Assembly: GCA_010279815.1 (NCBI GenBank)
Contig: QEOQ01000070.1
Span: forward strand, 478,473 to 542,472
Length of the DNA: 64,000 nt
Origin: Brachionus plicatilis
Lineage: Eukaryota; Rotifera; Eurotatoria; Ploima; Brachionidae
Direction: 5' to 3'
A model generated the notes under the pieces. It saw only the letters and a list, made by a program, of their open reading frames with translations, did not search any database and was not told where the DNA came from. Made by a program: the position numbers and the translations under genes. Numbering within the stretch: the first letter of the stretch is position 1; every line of letters starts with the position of its first letter. This document shows positions 10,131 through 23,122 of this stretch, piece after piece.

Positions 10131-10860
10131 TTATTTTTCATGTTAACAAAAAAAATTTTAAATCTTCTATTCACTCGTTTATTAATAAATAAAATTTAAG
10201 TTAGACCATTTGGGAAAAAAAATGCGCCATGTTTTATCCAAACTTTTTCTCAATTTGAGTTTCTGCAATTTTTTGGGTATGATCTCGGTAAAGTATACAT
10301 TAGTATTCATTATCAAAGTTATACGCATTGCATCAGTTAATTACATTTCTTTTTAGCACTCAGAGCTCGTAAGGGACCCTTTTTGTTACCCCTATTTTTT
10401 TACTTTTCTTTCCATGAAAAAAAATATTTTGTAACAAATTGATTAATAAATTTTAATATTTTTTTAGATTTAATTGAAAAATATTGTCAAAAATGATTAA
10501 ATTTATTGAACAAAGAACAAAAAAACCTCCGGCCTTTCAATGTTAAACCAAGCACTCATGTCACTTTACCATAATATTTTATTTTTGTATTCCTATTTTA
10601 GCATTAGATAACATTCCCAAATTTACCATTGAGATCTTAGTTTTGCTAAAAAAAATTAAAATGCAACAGAAGGGTTCCTTTTTGTTATTTTTTGCCATAA
10701 ATAAAACCTTTGACAAACAAAAAAAATTTTTCAAAAATTAAAGGGGGGGAGGGTTACCAAGAAATGTTTTTATTAAGTTAAAAAAATATAAAAAAAAAAT
10801 TACTTTTTTTAATGGTGGCCGAGTTTTTTTTTCTTTGGTGACTCTTTCGAATTTTTTTTG

Positions 10861-11115
10861 GTGCATTCATCTCAAAATCTATGTCAAACACATTACTCAC
10901 TTGCTGGATGTCGAATAGCTGAATGTCTCTGCTCTGAAGCAAACAAAATTATAAATAAGGTAATTTTCACAAAACAAGTTATTTATAAATGCACGCGTTT
11001 TAAGGATTCCGAAGCCTGTCGGTACTCGGTCAAGTCTAAATGCTTTAATTGCCAAAGAGGGAATTACTCTACACTCTTAATTTGGTTCGAATTTAATTCC
11101 TTGGATCGCGCATAA
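10861..11115 (+). pseudogene. cysteine-rich orphan coding fragment
   Basis: An open frame without ATG reads LCQTHYSLAGCRIAECLCSE and, after a possible 45-nt intron (GTAATT to TTTTAAG, ~10962-11006), DSEACRYSVKSKCFNCQRGN. The Cys spacing suggests a zinc-binding fold. A further short open stretch after an acceptor-like TTTTAG (about 11428-11533) reads VYKLKNHTLRSDGQYDQMVL. I recognise no family; it may be a gene remnant or transposon-derived. No promoter or poly(A) signal ties these pieces together. Confidence 0.25.
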
Positions 11116-12460
11116 ATTATGGATATTTAAAAAAATAAATTTTGAGTTTAGTAACTAAAAAATATAATGCTTTAAACTTTTTTTCTTTTCTATTATAATA
11201 AAAGTCGTCCGAGTTACCACAGTTCTAAAACATTTTTTTATTGAATTATTTATTTAAATTAAAACAATTGCTAATGCTTTCGAATCATGTAATGTGTAAT
11301 TGTCAATAAATGGTGAAAAATTCGTGCATTTACTTAATAAAATGGACTGAGACATTTTTGACCGAGTTGAGTGCTGTTCTTTGATGCCATGTGTTCCTTG
11401 TCTGTAATAAATTAGTTCTGTTTTAGGGTGTACAAGCTAAAAAATCATACGCTGCGTTCTGACGGACAATACGACCAGATGGTCTTGTTAGAGTTACTAA
11501 AAACATTTTTGCCAATTATACCTAGTGAATAGTTGTTAAACAACATTTTTAAAAAAAAAAAAATTTTCTCAAAAATAAAGAATTCTTAAAAATAAACATT
11601 GTTGTTTTTTTATTAGTATATCGGCAGTAAATTAATGGAAAATTTAATTTTAGATTATTCCGCCAGGAAAATCGTAATTTAAAAATCACTTTAATCATGT
11701 TTTTTACATAATTAAAATTCTCAATGCAATTGAAAGGCTTTTATTGAGTCGTATTTTACATGAAAAAATTATTTAATTTTTCTCAAGTTTTTTTTTTTTA
11801 AGTGGCTTAGTATTTTATAAATTCCATTAAAGATTTTTTATCTTTTTTCAGCAATTAATTTTTGCACAGAACAACCAATACCTTGGGCAAAAATAATTTT
11901 GACTAAGCCAATTTTTAAGAAAATTACACTTGTCCTCAGACAGGAATGTAGTTCGAAAATTTAAGGGTCTAAAAATTTTAGTTTATTTTTAAGATTTTTA
12001 ATAAAAAAATTTAATTTAATAAAAAGCTTTTCTTGAATATGAAGTGAAAAAATTGTCAATTAAAATTTTAAAATTAAAACAAATTTTTGAATTAATTTTT
12101 TTTTAAACTATTTTATAATTTTATTAATTTATTTAATAATAAATTTGTTTTTGATAAGAATTAGTCAAAGTCAAATTCGCTAAAATAACTCTGAGGAAAC
12201 AAAGTAAATATTTTAATTATAATTAAACAAGATTAATTTTAAGATTCAAAATAATTTTATAAATTATCAAAAACATTTTTTTTAATCTTCTTTCAGAATA
12301 TGTAAAGAAAATAAGAGAGTAATACTATTTATTTTAGACCTTTTCTTTGAGTAAGGGAAACCAAAAAAAATTCTCGACCGCCATTAATTGGATATTTTTG
12401 GTGTCAATAAATGTAGCAATGTATTATCCGCTCGATTGAACCTTATCAAATTTGATATAA
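11116..12460. other. AT-rich intergenic stretch
   Basis: Apart from the possible coding scrap at 11428-11533, I see only AT-rich sequence with no supported gene or element ends. Confidence 0.4.
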
Positions 12461-12468
12461 AGTAAATA

Positions 12469-12536
<68 letters not shown>

Positions 12537-12620
12537 GCTACGGCAAGTAAGCTTGCGGAGTTAGTCTACTAGGAGGTCGCCTATGGTAGCACATTGCGCT
12601 AGGAAAATTAAGAAGAAACT
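12461..12620 (-). repeat. TAA microsatellite and LINE 3' end
   Basis: About 22 TAA units run from 12468 to 12536, next to a hairpin GCAAGTAAGCTTGC (12546-12559) and a GC-richer tail. Read on the minus strand this is a hairpin followed by an A/T simple-repeat tail, the same 3'-end layout as the LINE at 15064. No RT sequence remains upstream. Confidence 0.5.
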
Positions 12621-15063
12621 GAAAGGGGTATATAGTAGAAATTATTTGTAAATTTAAAATTATTATGTGGTAAAAACTTAATGGCCGGTCATGAAGGCAT
12701 CGTATATTCTTCTAATAAAAGTTCGAGGTTTAATCTAACCAAAACTAAATACTTTTTAAACTAAAATGAATTAAATTTGAGTTGTTTTTAATTTATTAAG
12801 AAAATGTAAAGACTTTTTCATGACTTAAAACTCTGAATAAGAATTTCTGACACCAAGGAAAAATTAGAAATATTAAAATTTTTTGAAAATTTCTTTATTA
12901 AGAGCCTTTAAATAAATATTAGTTTAAAATTCCTTTAAAAAATACCGAAATGCAAAGATGATTATGTTTTTAATTACTTTTTTATTATAATGTATAAATT
13001 TTTAATTTTTTAAAAAATGTTCGATCAATGCAATTTCATAAAATATTATCATTTTTATTTATTTTTTATCAGAAAAATTTATTTTTATATTAAAAACTGC
13101 CAAAAAAATTGAAAAAAAGGTGAAGCTTCTTTAAGAATTCTAATAGGAATTCTACATTAACCAGTACCATTAGAAGATGAAATATCTGAGACCACTTTTA
13201 GAACATCATGTTTATGTGTAAAGCTGAAAGTCAGCAGCTCTCAAAAGATCAAAAGTTTGGAAGACTGATCTTCGATGAAGCTTTGAAAATTTATTTAAGA
13301 AGAATCAAATTTTGTTAGTACTTCTTTTTGAAAAACGAAAAAAGTTATAAGTAATTTAAATTTGAATTTTTGTTTTCCAAAATGACTGTAGCTTTCGAAG
13401 CACTCAAATAAATCATTGACAAATAGGCATCAATAAAAAATTAAAACTTTTTATTTTTTATGAAATTACATGATGAGGAAATACCTTCCAAAGATTTGTT
13501 TTGAATTTTATAAAAATTTATATTCATTAAATCTTAAATTTAAAATTTGTCCGTAAGTTATTTTTAAAAAAATTAATACTTTGTTCAGAAATTATTTTTT
13601 CACTTACTTGATAATTTATGTTTGTAAAGGCCTCGATATTCTATTTGCTGCTAAACTTCTTTCTTTCAAAGAAGCAGAGAAAATTTAAGATTAAATCTGA
13701 AATTAAAAATATTTTCCGGCCACTTTACAAATTATTACTAAATGTCTTATTTTACTTTTTTTAAAAAAACCAATCCAGTTTAAAATAAATTAAAATTTAT
13801 ATTTAGATCAAATCAATTTACAAATTCTATGGCTTTATTAATAGATTTAATTTAAAAAGAAACTATTTAAATGTGATCTTGAAAATAAGCTTGTTCAACA
13901 TATTCAATTAGTTCTAGTATAAAATTTAAATTATTCTAATATCACTGTTTTAAACCATTCAATATCTTAATTTTTTATTTTCAGGTTTCCCATGTTAAAC
14001 GAATTTAAGTCTCTAATAATTTTAATTAAAATTATACAAAAAAAAGGGTTTTGAGAATAAATTGTAAAAGTATCTAAGTTATCGAAAATGGACTCTATCC
14101 TATTATTATTTAAAGATAGAGTTGACTTTTAATTTATATATGTAAAATTAAATTAAACTAAATTTTATTTTTTGGTTTTAGCAACGAGACATGAATTGAC
14201 TCAATTGTGATCAAAGGTTTATAACTTAATCCATCAAAAACTTCTTAGTATACCGGACTTTTAAATTTATTTAACGCAATTATAATCAAAATAAAATCTT
14301 TAAATCTCCTTTTTAAATCACGAAGACTGGGAACTCAGTTAACATGTCAGACTAGAAGTATCACATGCGAAATAATATGTTAGCAGGTCGGTGATCAATT
14401 TTGTAAAAAAATTTAAGCTTCGAAGGAATATTTAATTTAAAAATAACTTTTTTTAAAAACAGAATAAAATTATTAATAAATTACTTTTTGGTTTAGAATT
14501 AGAAAAAATTTAAAAGAGATAAAAAAAACACATGAAAAGAAAACTTTTTAGTAAAAATGATGAAAAACGCAATAAAAAAATTTTATTTTTTTAAAAAACA
14601 TAAATTACAATACAAATATATCAAAAAAATTGAGAAGGTAACAATTACAAAGTAAAAAAAAAATAATATTTGCTCATTCACATTTTTTAAAATTATTTTT
14701 GCACATTAAAATAACTACAAAATTCATTGCAGAATATTTGCAGAGACCGATTAAATTAGATGATTCATTAAATGCTGCAGCTCATTCAATTTAGTAAAAA
14801 GTTTCTTAGGATTTAAGCAAAAATTGAGTACTTTTAACATCTAAAAATTTGATCAAGCAATATTAGTTGAATATAAAGAAAAATTAGAAAAATGATTATT
14901 TAAAAAATTTTTAAAAAAAACTTGACTTTAATATGGACTCATGGCTTAAAACGTATCTTTAGAGCAAGTACTGTAAGTAAAGAATGTTAACATGAAACAT
15001 GGACGAGATTGCTTTCATTCCCTGTGCCAGTCTTTTGAGTTATGAGCCTGCAGAATATGATGA
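12621..15063. other. AT-rich intergenic stretch, no gene seen
   Basis: 2.4 kb of AT-rich sequence without a credible coding frame, RNA gene or clear element end. A short palindrome lies near 13133-13152. Confidence 0.4.
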
Positions 15064-17060
15064 AATATTATTATTAATGATTATTTCAATGAACGCCTTT
15101 AAGGCGATGTGAAAAAAAATTAAAAAAATTAAAAATAAGTAATAAGATAAAAATAAGACAAAAATAAGGGTTTGAGTAAAGATTTGAAAAAAATTTTAAA
15201 TTTAATATTTTGAATTTTTAAATTTCAATAATTATTATTCATCTTGTGTTCTATTTCAGTTTTTGTTTTTTGTTGTTTACAGTTTTTCAGTTTTTTTTTA
15301 ATTTTATTTATCTTAAAAAAAAAAAATAAATAAAAAAACGAAAAAAAGAAAAATTCTTCGAAAACTAAGAGATTTAGGTGAAGATTCGACTGGCCAACAT
15401 CGGTGGAGACTTTCTTCAGGGTAAAAATATTTAATCATTTTAATCTCTTTTTTTTCTGCAATTCTCAACGCTAAAATGATATTGATATCTATATTAGCAT
15501 TTTTCCATATGTTTCATTTCCCATATTTTTTAAGCATACTTCAAAAGAGTCGAGATTCAATATACCATTTGATTCTTTTTTTATTAAGTCTTTCATTTTC
15601 ATTTGTGTTTGTAGCAACATGTTGTTAACATCGTTAACAAAAATCGATTTTTTGCTTAGGTCTTCCTTTTTTATATCATTTTTTTCAAATTCTCCTAAGA
15701 TAGCCGATTTTAGGTTATTGGACACGAGCTCTTTAAAGAAAGCTAATTTTCCTTTCAGTAGTTTGGTTTTAAGTTTTCTAACCCGAGTGCATTTAATAAA
15801 TATGTCGTTCGTGATATTTATTAAATGATCACGAACGATCACGAAGATTTTTTTAATTTTAGCATATTTTTTATCAATGTTGCCTCTGTTGTTTGTAGTA
15901 TCCTTATTTGATTTCTACTTAAGGTATAATTTTCGAATCCATATGTAAGCTTTGGTCTACTAAAAACTTTAAAGAGATGTATTTTAATTTTAATTTCAAG
16001 GAAATTATTGTTTATTTGCAAATTCCTTAGACCAGAAAACGATCTAAAAGCTGTTCTTATACTAGATTCAACCTTATCTTTTATTGTTGTTTTTTCTGTT
16101 CAGGATCACTCCAAGAAATCTTATTTATTCAAAACATATTATTTCTTGATTATACATTCTCGGCTTTCCTGCAGTATCTTTCAATTTTCCGTCAATCACA
16201 ATGTATTGAGTTTTTATTTCTTATCGAATTTCATATTTTTCACAAATATTGATTGCTTCTTGTAGCTCCTTTACACTTTGAGTTAGAAGTAAAATATCAT
16301 CGGCATACATTACAACTCCAGTAAAATGCTGATGTATTTTTGTACCAATTTTTATCCACTCTAATTCTTTAATTGAGTCTTCAGTTTAAATAGAGAACAA
16401 TTTTGGAGAAAATGGACCGATTTAAACCAATACATGTTTTGAATAATTTACTTATTTCATTTTCTCTCACAACTAGTGCCATTGAGTTCTGATAGTAGTT
16501 TCTAAAACATCCTCAGACTTGGGGGTCAACTTTATCCTTTAACTTTTTAAATAATAATTATTTCTCTGTTAATTTTATCAAATACTTTGCTCGCATCAAT
16601 GGTAAATCCACAAACTTTTCTATTTCTATTATTGTAACAGCTAACTGTCTCTTTTACCGCAAAGATAGCATGAGAAAGCGAGCTATTTTTCTTAAATCCA
16701 AGATGTCTTTCAGGATCATCGTGAGATTTCATAATTTCATTTAGCATTTTTTTCTCGAAAATATTCGAGACAATGTCTGAAACAAAGTCTGATATTGTTA
16801 TAGGTCGTATGTTGTTCAAATCATTGCAAGATTTCGTCTCATCTTTGATAACTGGTATTTTTTTTTCAATGTTTAAAAAACCTCGGAATTTGTCCAAAAT
16901 TGTTTTATATTCTCCAAATTCTTTTTCAAATTGTATGTGTGATAAGTTTAAATTTATAATTTTACAAATTGCAAATAACTCGAAAAAATTGTCAGTGTTC
17001 ACAAAGGAGCTTGTTTTTTTAGCCAAAAAAAAAAAAAAATTATTTAACGACATTTATTAA
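15064..17060 (-). pseudogene. LINE with reverse transcriptase, decayed
   Basis: The most complete LINE here. From the 5' side on the minus strand: IPVIKDETKSCNDLNNIRPI and FTIDASKVFDKINREI (finger and palm A block, 17053-16547); VVMYADDILLLTQSVKELQE (catalytic YADD, about 16310-16255, another frame); FKVFSRPKLTYGFENYTLSR (16021-15839); and a C-terminal helical region ending near 15489. Several frameshifts separate the pieces, so it is dead. The 3' end is the hairpin CGCCTTTAAGGCG (about 15091) followed by an AAT-rich simple tail. The RT subtype differs from the jockey-like copies elsewhere in the window. No endonuclease domain is visible. Confidence 0.85.
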
Positions 17061-17171
17061 CAGCCATATTTCTGATAAAATGATATTCTGTTGAGTTACT
17101 ATATTGTTAATTTTAATTTATTCTAATTTAACCTTGCTTAATTAAATTTGCCAAAATGAATCTGCTAAAAT

Positions 17172-17609
17172 TTATTTTGGTGAAATAATACAGTCACGGC
17201 AAAAACTACACCAATTGGCGTATTTTTCTTTAGTGTTCTTGAGCAAGAGATTTTCCAGTGTTTTGGGACACCTGGAGATTCGCTGCGGAAGAGTGCCAAT
17301 AAATACAACCTCTTTTGATCTGTGCTTGTGAGATTCAAAAAACCAGACCAACGCCACCAATTTCTGCTCATTGAATAAAGAGCGCATTATTTCCTCAATT
17401 TTCTTCTCAAATTCTTTCCGAAATAGAAGAGATATATAGTTCGGCCTCCCAAAGTTGTCACGACGACTTGTCACTGGCGAAAACATCACAAAGTAAGCCG
17501 TTTTATCAGTCAGTTCATAAAAATTTGTGTGTCGCACACGCTCTTTGGCAAGTGAGGTAATGAGCGAATGATGTGACTGCTTGGGCCGATTGGATCCATC
17601 GGTATGAAT
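17172..17609 (-). pseudogene. orphan coding fragment, ~145 codons, unknown family
   Basis: A GC-richer open frame, longer than its GTG-started part, reads IHTDGSNRPKQSHHSLITSL, then LAKERVRHTNFYELTDKTAY, FVMFSPVTSRRDNFGRPNYI, and ends WCSFCRDCIISPK with a Cys cluster. Composition and amino-acid use look like real protein, but a TGA lies directly upstream at 17610-17612 with no usable acceptor between, and no ATG. It is most likely a broken gene or transposon piece. Family not recognised. Confidence 0.4.
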
Positions 17610-17612
17610 TCA

Positions 17613-18966
17613 ACGTGCTACATTGAGTTGAATAATGAACGCCAAAATAATGCTCATTTCTGCTAAGATGATCTTTCTACAACTTTTTTATTAGTTAACG
17701 AATAAATGTTCGTCGGTGATCATGTGTCGCTTTTGATTATTTATGTGAACATTAATCAACTGATCTTTGTTCATAACACTTTGTGACACTATATAAGTTA
17801 TTCCTTTAAAAAACTTAATTTTTATCATGTTAAGTTATATGTCATTTTAGTTTATAAAATTTTACAATTTAAGTATTTTAGGATGTCAAACAAAATCAAA
17901 GCAATTTCGTGTCGTCACTTGTTCAAAAATGCCGAAAATCAGTTTAATATTAATAATCTTGTAAATTTTGTTTAACTGAAATATTTAACCCTAATTTTTT
18001 CTTTTAACGACAAATAAATATATATGATCGGAACCTTCTTTATTGCGTCCCAATGCAATCTCAAAATTATATTGAGGATAGTTTTAGTATTTTGAAGTTT
18101 ATTTTTATTAAAAATTGTAAAAATAATTTTATTTTCTTAATTTAGTCCGATTTTTGGGATGTTAACCCTTATGAAAATGCAATCATGGATGAATTTTTTC
18201 AATTTTAAAAATGAAAGAAACAGACTTTAACAGAACACGTGACATGGTATAATTTTGTTACATTTTCCAAATTTCTCACAATTTTTTTTTTTGAATTTAG
18301 ATTTAAAGTTAAAAAAAAACTGTATGTTATTATTTTAAAATTTTCGAGTTCTTTTTCGTGATATAAATATTGTAACCGTATAGAAAAATAAACATTGAAT
18401 AAAGATTAATATTTAATATTTTTTGTCAAAAATTTTTTTTTAAAATTAAAAATTTTTGAGATTTATGTATTTCGTCAATTACCCAATATATTTTTCTGCA
18501 ATTTTAAAAATCCCAATAATATTACCAGGCTTTTTTGATATTTTTTATTTAGAGTGTTTGTTATTATTATCACGTGTAATCATCTCTGGTATTTCTTAGG
18601 TAAAAACATTATTTTGATAAGATTAAATAAATAAAAATGACAGATTTTTGAAGAATTTAATGTCACAATTAGAGATACCTGAACATTCTTTGCATTTTTG
18701 AAAAATTTTAACATATTGAAGAAAAAAGGAAATTTTTCTTGTCTAAAAAATTTTTTTGATTGGTTAAAAAAAACGAAATAAAATTAACTTAAAAATTTAT
18801 CAGTTATATGAGAAAGACTTATAATTTTCAAAAGGGTATAGCGACGCAACAGATTTTCTTTTTGATTATAGGATAATTAAGGAAAGGTTAATCAATAAAA
18901 GCGATTTTTTTTAAATTGCTGAAAAATCATTTCAAATTGAGTTAAAAACTCACAGGATTTTAAAAA
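17613..18966. other. AT-rich intergenic stretch
   Basis: No supported gene or element in this stretch. Confidence 0.4.
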
Positions 18967-19677
18967 TCAAAAAAGACTATAATTTAATTCGAGGTCCTTA
19001 ATTAAAAATTCATTAATAAATTTCGAACAAAAATATACAAAAGTATCTTCCATGTGATCATTAAATTTTCCTTTCGCCGGTATGTGAAACAGGTTTTTGT
19101 TTCTGAGGTCAAAAGGAATAATTTTTTTACAATTATTTCTTGTTAAACAAGTTTTTAAGCTATGTGGTCCATTTTCATTGGTAACCACGTTGAATATGTA
19201 TCGTGATATTCTCTTTATCATTCTGTGTTGAATGCAATCAAGGTTAAATCTGCTGAGTTCGATGTTTATCTTGTTGAAATCCTCTGTCTTTGTAACCATA
19301 AATTTTAGATTCAGTAATTTATATACACAGCGATAAAAAGTATTAACCAATTTCTGGAGTGTTCTTTTCGGAAAATAAATTGAAATTGACATACAATAAT
19401 CAAAGTGCGGTAGTAAAAAAGATTTGAAAAATTGTAGTCTGACTTTATGAGACAAATAAAATAAACGTTCGATTGTATAAACTCGTTTATTGATGGAAGT
19501 TCTCAAGTCTGAAACGTATTTTGAAAACGTGAGCTTATTGTCAATTGTAATACCAAGTAATTTAAAGCAGTTCACAACTTCTATATCATTGCTGTCTATT
19601 GTAACCCATTTTGGAAAAGTTAAATTTCTTTTATTTGACACAAACATTATTTTTGTTTGTGTCAAAAATTCAAGCAT
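18967..19677 (-). pseudogene. LINE reverse-transcriptase C-terminal fragment, 236 codons open
   Basis: Reads TKIMFVSNKRNLTFPKWVTI, then FKLLGITIDNKLTFSKYVSD, then LSHKVRLQFFKSFLLPHFDY, and a Cys-poor C-terminal helical domain ending LNYSLF. This is the segment after the YADD motif through the thumb of a non-LTR RT. The catalytic block is absent: 5' truncation at about 19677. Because 236 codons stay open it is among the youngest LINE pieces here. No hairpin tail is evident below 18967. Confidence 0.8.
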
Positions 19678-20220
19678 TTAAATATGAGTTGTATGCATTG
19701 AAATATTTAAATTTTTCCCAAATACCATTATGCTCATCATCTTTAAAAATTTGCTTTGTTCCAATTTTTTTATTTTCTTTAAATAAAATTAATTCTTAAT
19801 CATTTGAGCCAGATTAAAAAGATCTAATCTAATAGCGATTTTTTTAAATCAATATAATTATCTTTTTCAAATATTTAATTTTTGAAGGAAGGCTTTTTAC
19901 TTATGATTAATCAGAATACTTTGAATTGAAGAGATGGTAAAAATTAATTTTTTCTAATCGAATTTTTTTTTTTATTTAATTGTTATATTATTTTAATTTT
20001 TTTTAAACTCTTTGTTCAAAAAATCCATCTTTATAAAGGGCCTACACTTAAATTAACAAGTTTTTTATCTCGTTTAGGATTATTGAAAAAACATTTTGAA
20101 AATTTATTTTTTAATGGGTAATAATTTGATATTGGTATTTAAGGCTTTTTAAATTTTATGTTTGTAATTTTTGTTTCTGCTTCAGTGCTGATGATTACTT
20201 TTTTCCTAGAGATGTTATTA

Positions 20221-20914
20221 CAGTCGATCCTACGTATAACGAACCCCCATAAAACGAAATCCTCTATATTACGAATAAGAATCCAGGAACCGATTTTTTA
20301 TAAAGGAAAAAGAAAGCTAATTTTTTTTGATACAACGAAACTCTTTATAATGAAATCCCGATATAACGAACCAATAAAAAAAAACCGAGTACAGTCTAGT
20401 TCGGTTATAACGAACTTACTTCGGAACTCTCAAAATGGTTCGTTATAAACGAACTTCGTTATATCCGAAACATAAAAAAGGTAAAAATTTTTCGTTTCGT
20501 TGCTTGACTTCTAGAATTCATTTTTTTTATTAATTGAGGATCATTCTCTTTTAATTTTTATAGATAAATGTGTGAATTTTCTCCGATAAAATTAACCGTC
20601 TTATGGTTAATTGACAGATAAAGATTAGGATTCAAAAAAATTTCGTACTTTTTTGTCAAGTTCGTTATAAAAAAATAAATATTACTGAGAATTTTTAAAA
20701 AAGACTTCGTTATAACCGAGTTTTCGTTATAACCGAGTTCGTTATATCCGTAAAAAATAACATTATAAAGATTGTTGTTTTACAATCTATTGAATTTTTT
20801 TTCGCTATTACCGATTTTTTGTTATAAGCGTTTTCGCTATAACCGAACTCGACTGTACTCTACTTCAGAATAAAACCTTTATATAACGAATTTCGTTATA
20901 ACGAGGTTTGACTG
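20221..20914. mobile_element. pogo/Tigger-type MITE (outer element)
   Basis: The ends are CAGTCGATCCTACGTATAAC and, inverted, CAGTCAAACCTCGTTATAAC, close to the pogo/Tigger terminal consensus. TA flanks both sides (20219-20220 and 20915-20916). Internal ATATAACGAA repeats are numerous. Without the nested element (20392-20855) the host copy is only ~230 bp. Non-coding. Confidence 0.8.
20392..20855. mobile_element. second pogo-type MITE nested in the first
   Basis: The ends are CAGTCTAGTTCGGTTATAAC and, inverted, CAGTCGAGTTCGGTTATAGC, with TA at 20390-20391 and 20856-20857. It sits inside the element at 20221-20914 and removing it restores a single TA in the host copy. It was therefore mobile after the outer element landed. 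Confidence 0.8.
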
Positions 20915-21109
20915 TATTCATATTGTTTAGAAAAATTTATAAAAATTTTAATTTGTAAAAAAAGTCTTTAGACTTTTAACTAATTTTACAAATTCCTAAT
21001 TACTAATTCTGTACTTAACATAGATGAGCCAACTTATGACAAACCCTAACTACAAAATAAAAATCCAGATACTTCCAATAGACGATAATTGAGACGAAAC
21101 AAACAATAA

Positions 21110-21271
21110 AGTAGCGACTTTAACGATGACATAACTGAAAAAGCCAGATCGCTCAACTTCAGGCATGGTCTTTATTCGAATTTGACAAGCTTCCATCAGA
21201 GGTCTCTGCTGATCCTTGCGTTAAAACACGAGCTATCAGAAGAGCGAGCCCAACAAGTTTTCTACTATTAA
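21110..21271 (+). pseudogene. possible coding fragment, 53 codons
   Basis: An ATG-less frame reads SSDFNDDITEKARSLNFRHG and ends ALKHELSEERAQQVFYY before TAA. It is compositionally protein-like and distinct from the AT background. It could be the end of a decayed transposon ORF or a gene exon. Family not recognised. Confidence 0.25.
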
Positions 21272-21667
21272 AGCATACGTTAATTATTTTTTTTTAAAAA
21301 CTTAAAAAAATATTAAAAAAATTTTTATTAAATTTTTAATTTCAAAAATATTTCCATTACTCAAGGGCTCTGATTAGCTTTATTTAAAATTTTTATTAAT
21401 TCTATTTGCTAATTATTTTCATCTTTGTCGTTAAAACCATTGACACTTATCTTTGTTTTTGAGATAGTTAAAAAAGTCGCCAATTTTGATACTTGTTCCT
21501 TACTAGGTCCTTGCTTTCTGCTATAATGAAATCTTCTTATTTTAAAGAAATTCGTTTTTATTCGAATTGAATGAATTGAATTTTAAGTCCACTTTGAAAT
21601 CTGACGAACTGATAAAAATGTTTTCTGCGATTATTAAATATCCAATTTTTCAGGCAAGAAAAATTGG

Positions 21668-21745
21668 ATTTTTATTTCGAATGAATACTTTCATATAATA
21701 ATTTTTACTTCGAATGAATACTTTCATAAAATAATTTTTATTTCT
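21668..21745. repeat. two-copy 37-bp tandem repeat
   Basis: The unit containing CGAATGAATACTTTCATA occurs twice in tandem. It explains the repetitive short frame on the minus strand here (KVFIR repeats), which is not a gene. Confidence 0.6.
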
Positions 21746-22015
21746 AGAAAAAATTCGTCTCCTTTTCAATACTTTTTGGTTGTTTTTATGTTTCTTTAGC
21801 AAAATAATCTTATTAATTAAGTTACCAATTTTTGCCATCCCATTAAATGAAACAATGGTTGAATATTTGACACCACGGAATACTTGAGTTGTTAAATTTA
21901 TGATATTTATTGCTGTATTTTTTAGATAAAATAAAATTGATTCCGAGAATGAAAAAAAGATTCAATTTGTCTATTCATCTTGAATCACAGTACTTTACAT
22001 TAAAAATAAATATCT

Positions 22016-23112
22016 ATATGGTTTAATGTTTTGTGTTTGAATCACAAAATGTATCCAATGTTGAAATAACATTGAAAAAGTGCGATGTTTCAAAAATATT
22101 TTTCAGTTTCAAATAAAAAAATAATTTTTAGTTAATATTGCAAGGATCTTCATATTTAAAAATAAACTCTTTAAGTAAATAGAATGAGAAAGAAATTTGA
22201 AAAAAATATTGAAAATTCTTTTTTGTAACTTTTAAATTAATTATTTATTTATTTGTTTATCTGTACCTTTACCAACCTCCAAAATAAAATTTATGAAACA
22301 AAAAATATAAAAATCAAGCTAAATAAGATAAAATAAAATGAATAAAAAGATAAATAATTCATTTCGATTTTAATTAATATTCAATCGTTGAAAAACTTGA
22401 TCTAGTCGGTTCAGTGAAATAAAGTTCACATATTTTGCGATTAATTTTAGTTCTCGGTTTTGTGAAATATAAACTCTTCTAATTTATTTGTTCACAAGAA
22501 GGTAAACCAAAATAGAATTAGGTTATCAAATCTCAAATTAGGTGAAAAACTTTTAGACGCATACTTTTATGAGAATAAATTGAATAAAATAGCTATTTAA
22601 TAGAATGCCTAATTCTTGATACTGATATAAAAATAAACAATTGAAGTTAATAATTTTTTTGTTTTTTTTTTTTTAATTTGAAGGATTTTTAGAAAAAGCA
22701 TTTTCTCTGATCTAGTTGACTTGGTATTAGCCTTTCAACAATCAAATACCCAAATGTCCTATCTACTTAAATCTGGGAACAAGAATTGTTCCACTAAAAT
22801 ATACCGAACCGAAAAATTTTGTTTTTAGTGATAATTGAAGTTCGTTTGATGCATATAAACAAATACTAAATTTATAAAAAATGGAAAACAGAGCGTAGAT
22901 AATTTTTTTTAAACTAAAAATATTATCTTACATATCATCATAGCAAAAGCACAAAGTAAAAATTTAAAAAAAATAGTTTTTCATGCTTGCAATATTAACT
23001 AAAAATTATTTTTTTATTTGAAACTGAAAAAAATTTTTGAAACATCGCAGTTTTCCAATGTTATTTCAACATTGGATACATTTTGTGATTCAAACATAAA
23101 AATTAAACCATA
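22016..23112. mobile_element. inverted-repeat element, ~1.1 kb
   Basis: The ends (22016-22145 and 22985-23112) are inverted repeats of ~130 bp, from ATATGGTTTAAT inward through a shared AATGTTGAAATAACATTG block. The ~830-bp interior has no ORF but contains a LINE-like simple tail (TTATTTATTTATTTG, ~22242). Superfamily not determined. Confidence 0.6.
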
Positions 23113-23122
23113 TGTTTTATTA

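Noticed and set aside
12468..12536. CRISPR-like array
   Set aside because: It is a plain TAA microsatellite; no repeat-spacer structure occurs anywhere in the window.
20158..20448. 96-codon plus-strand frame
   Set aside because: It runs into the pogo-type MITEs and is made of ATAACGAA repeats.
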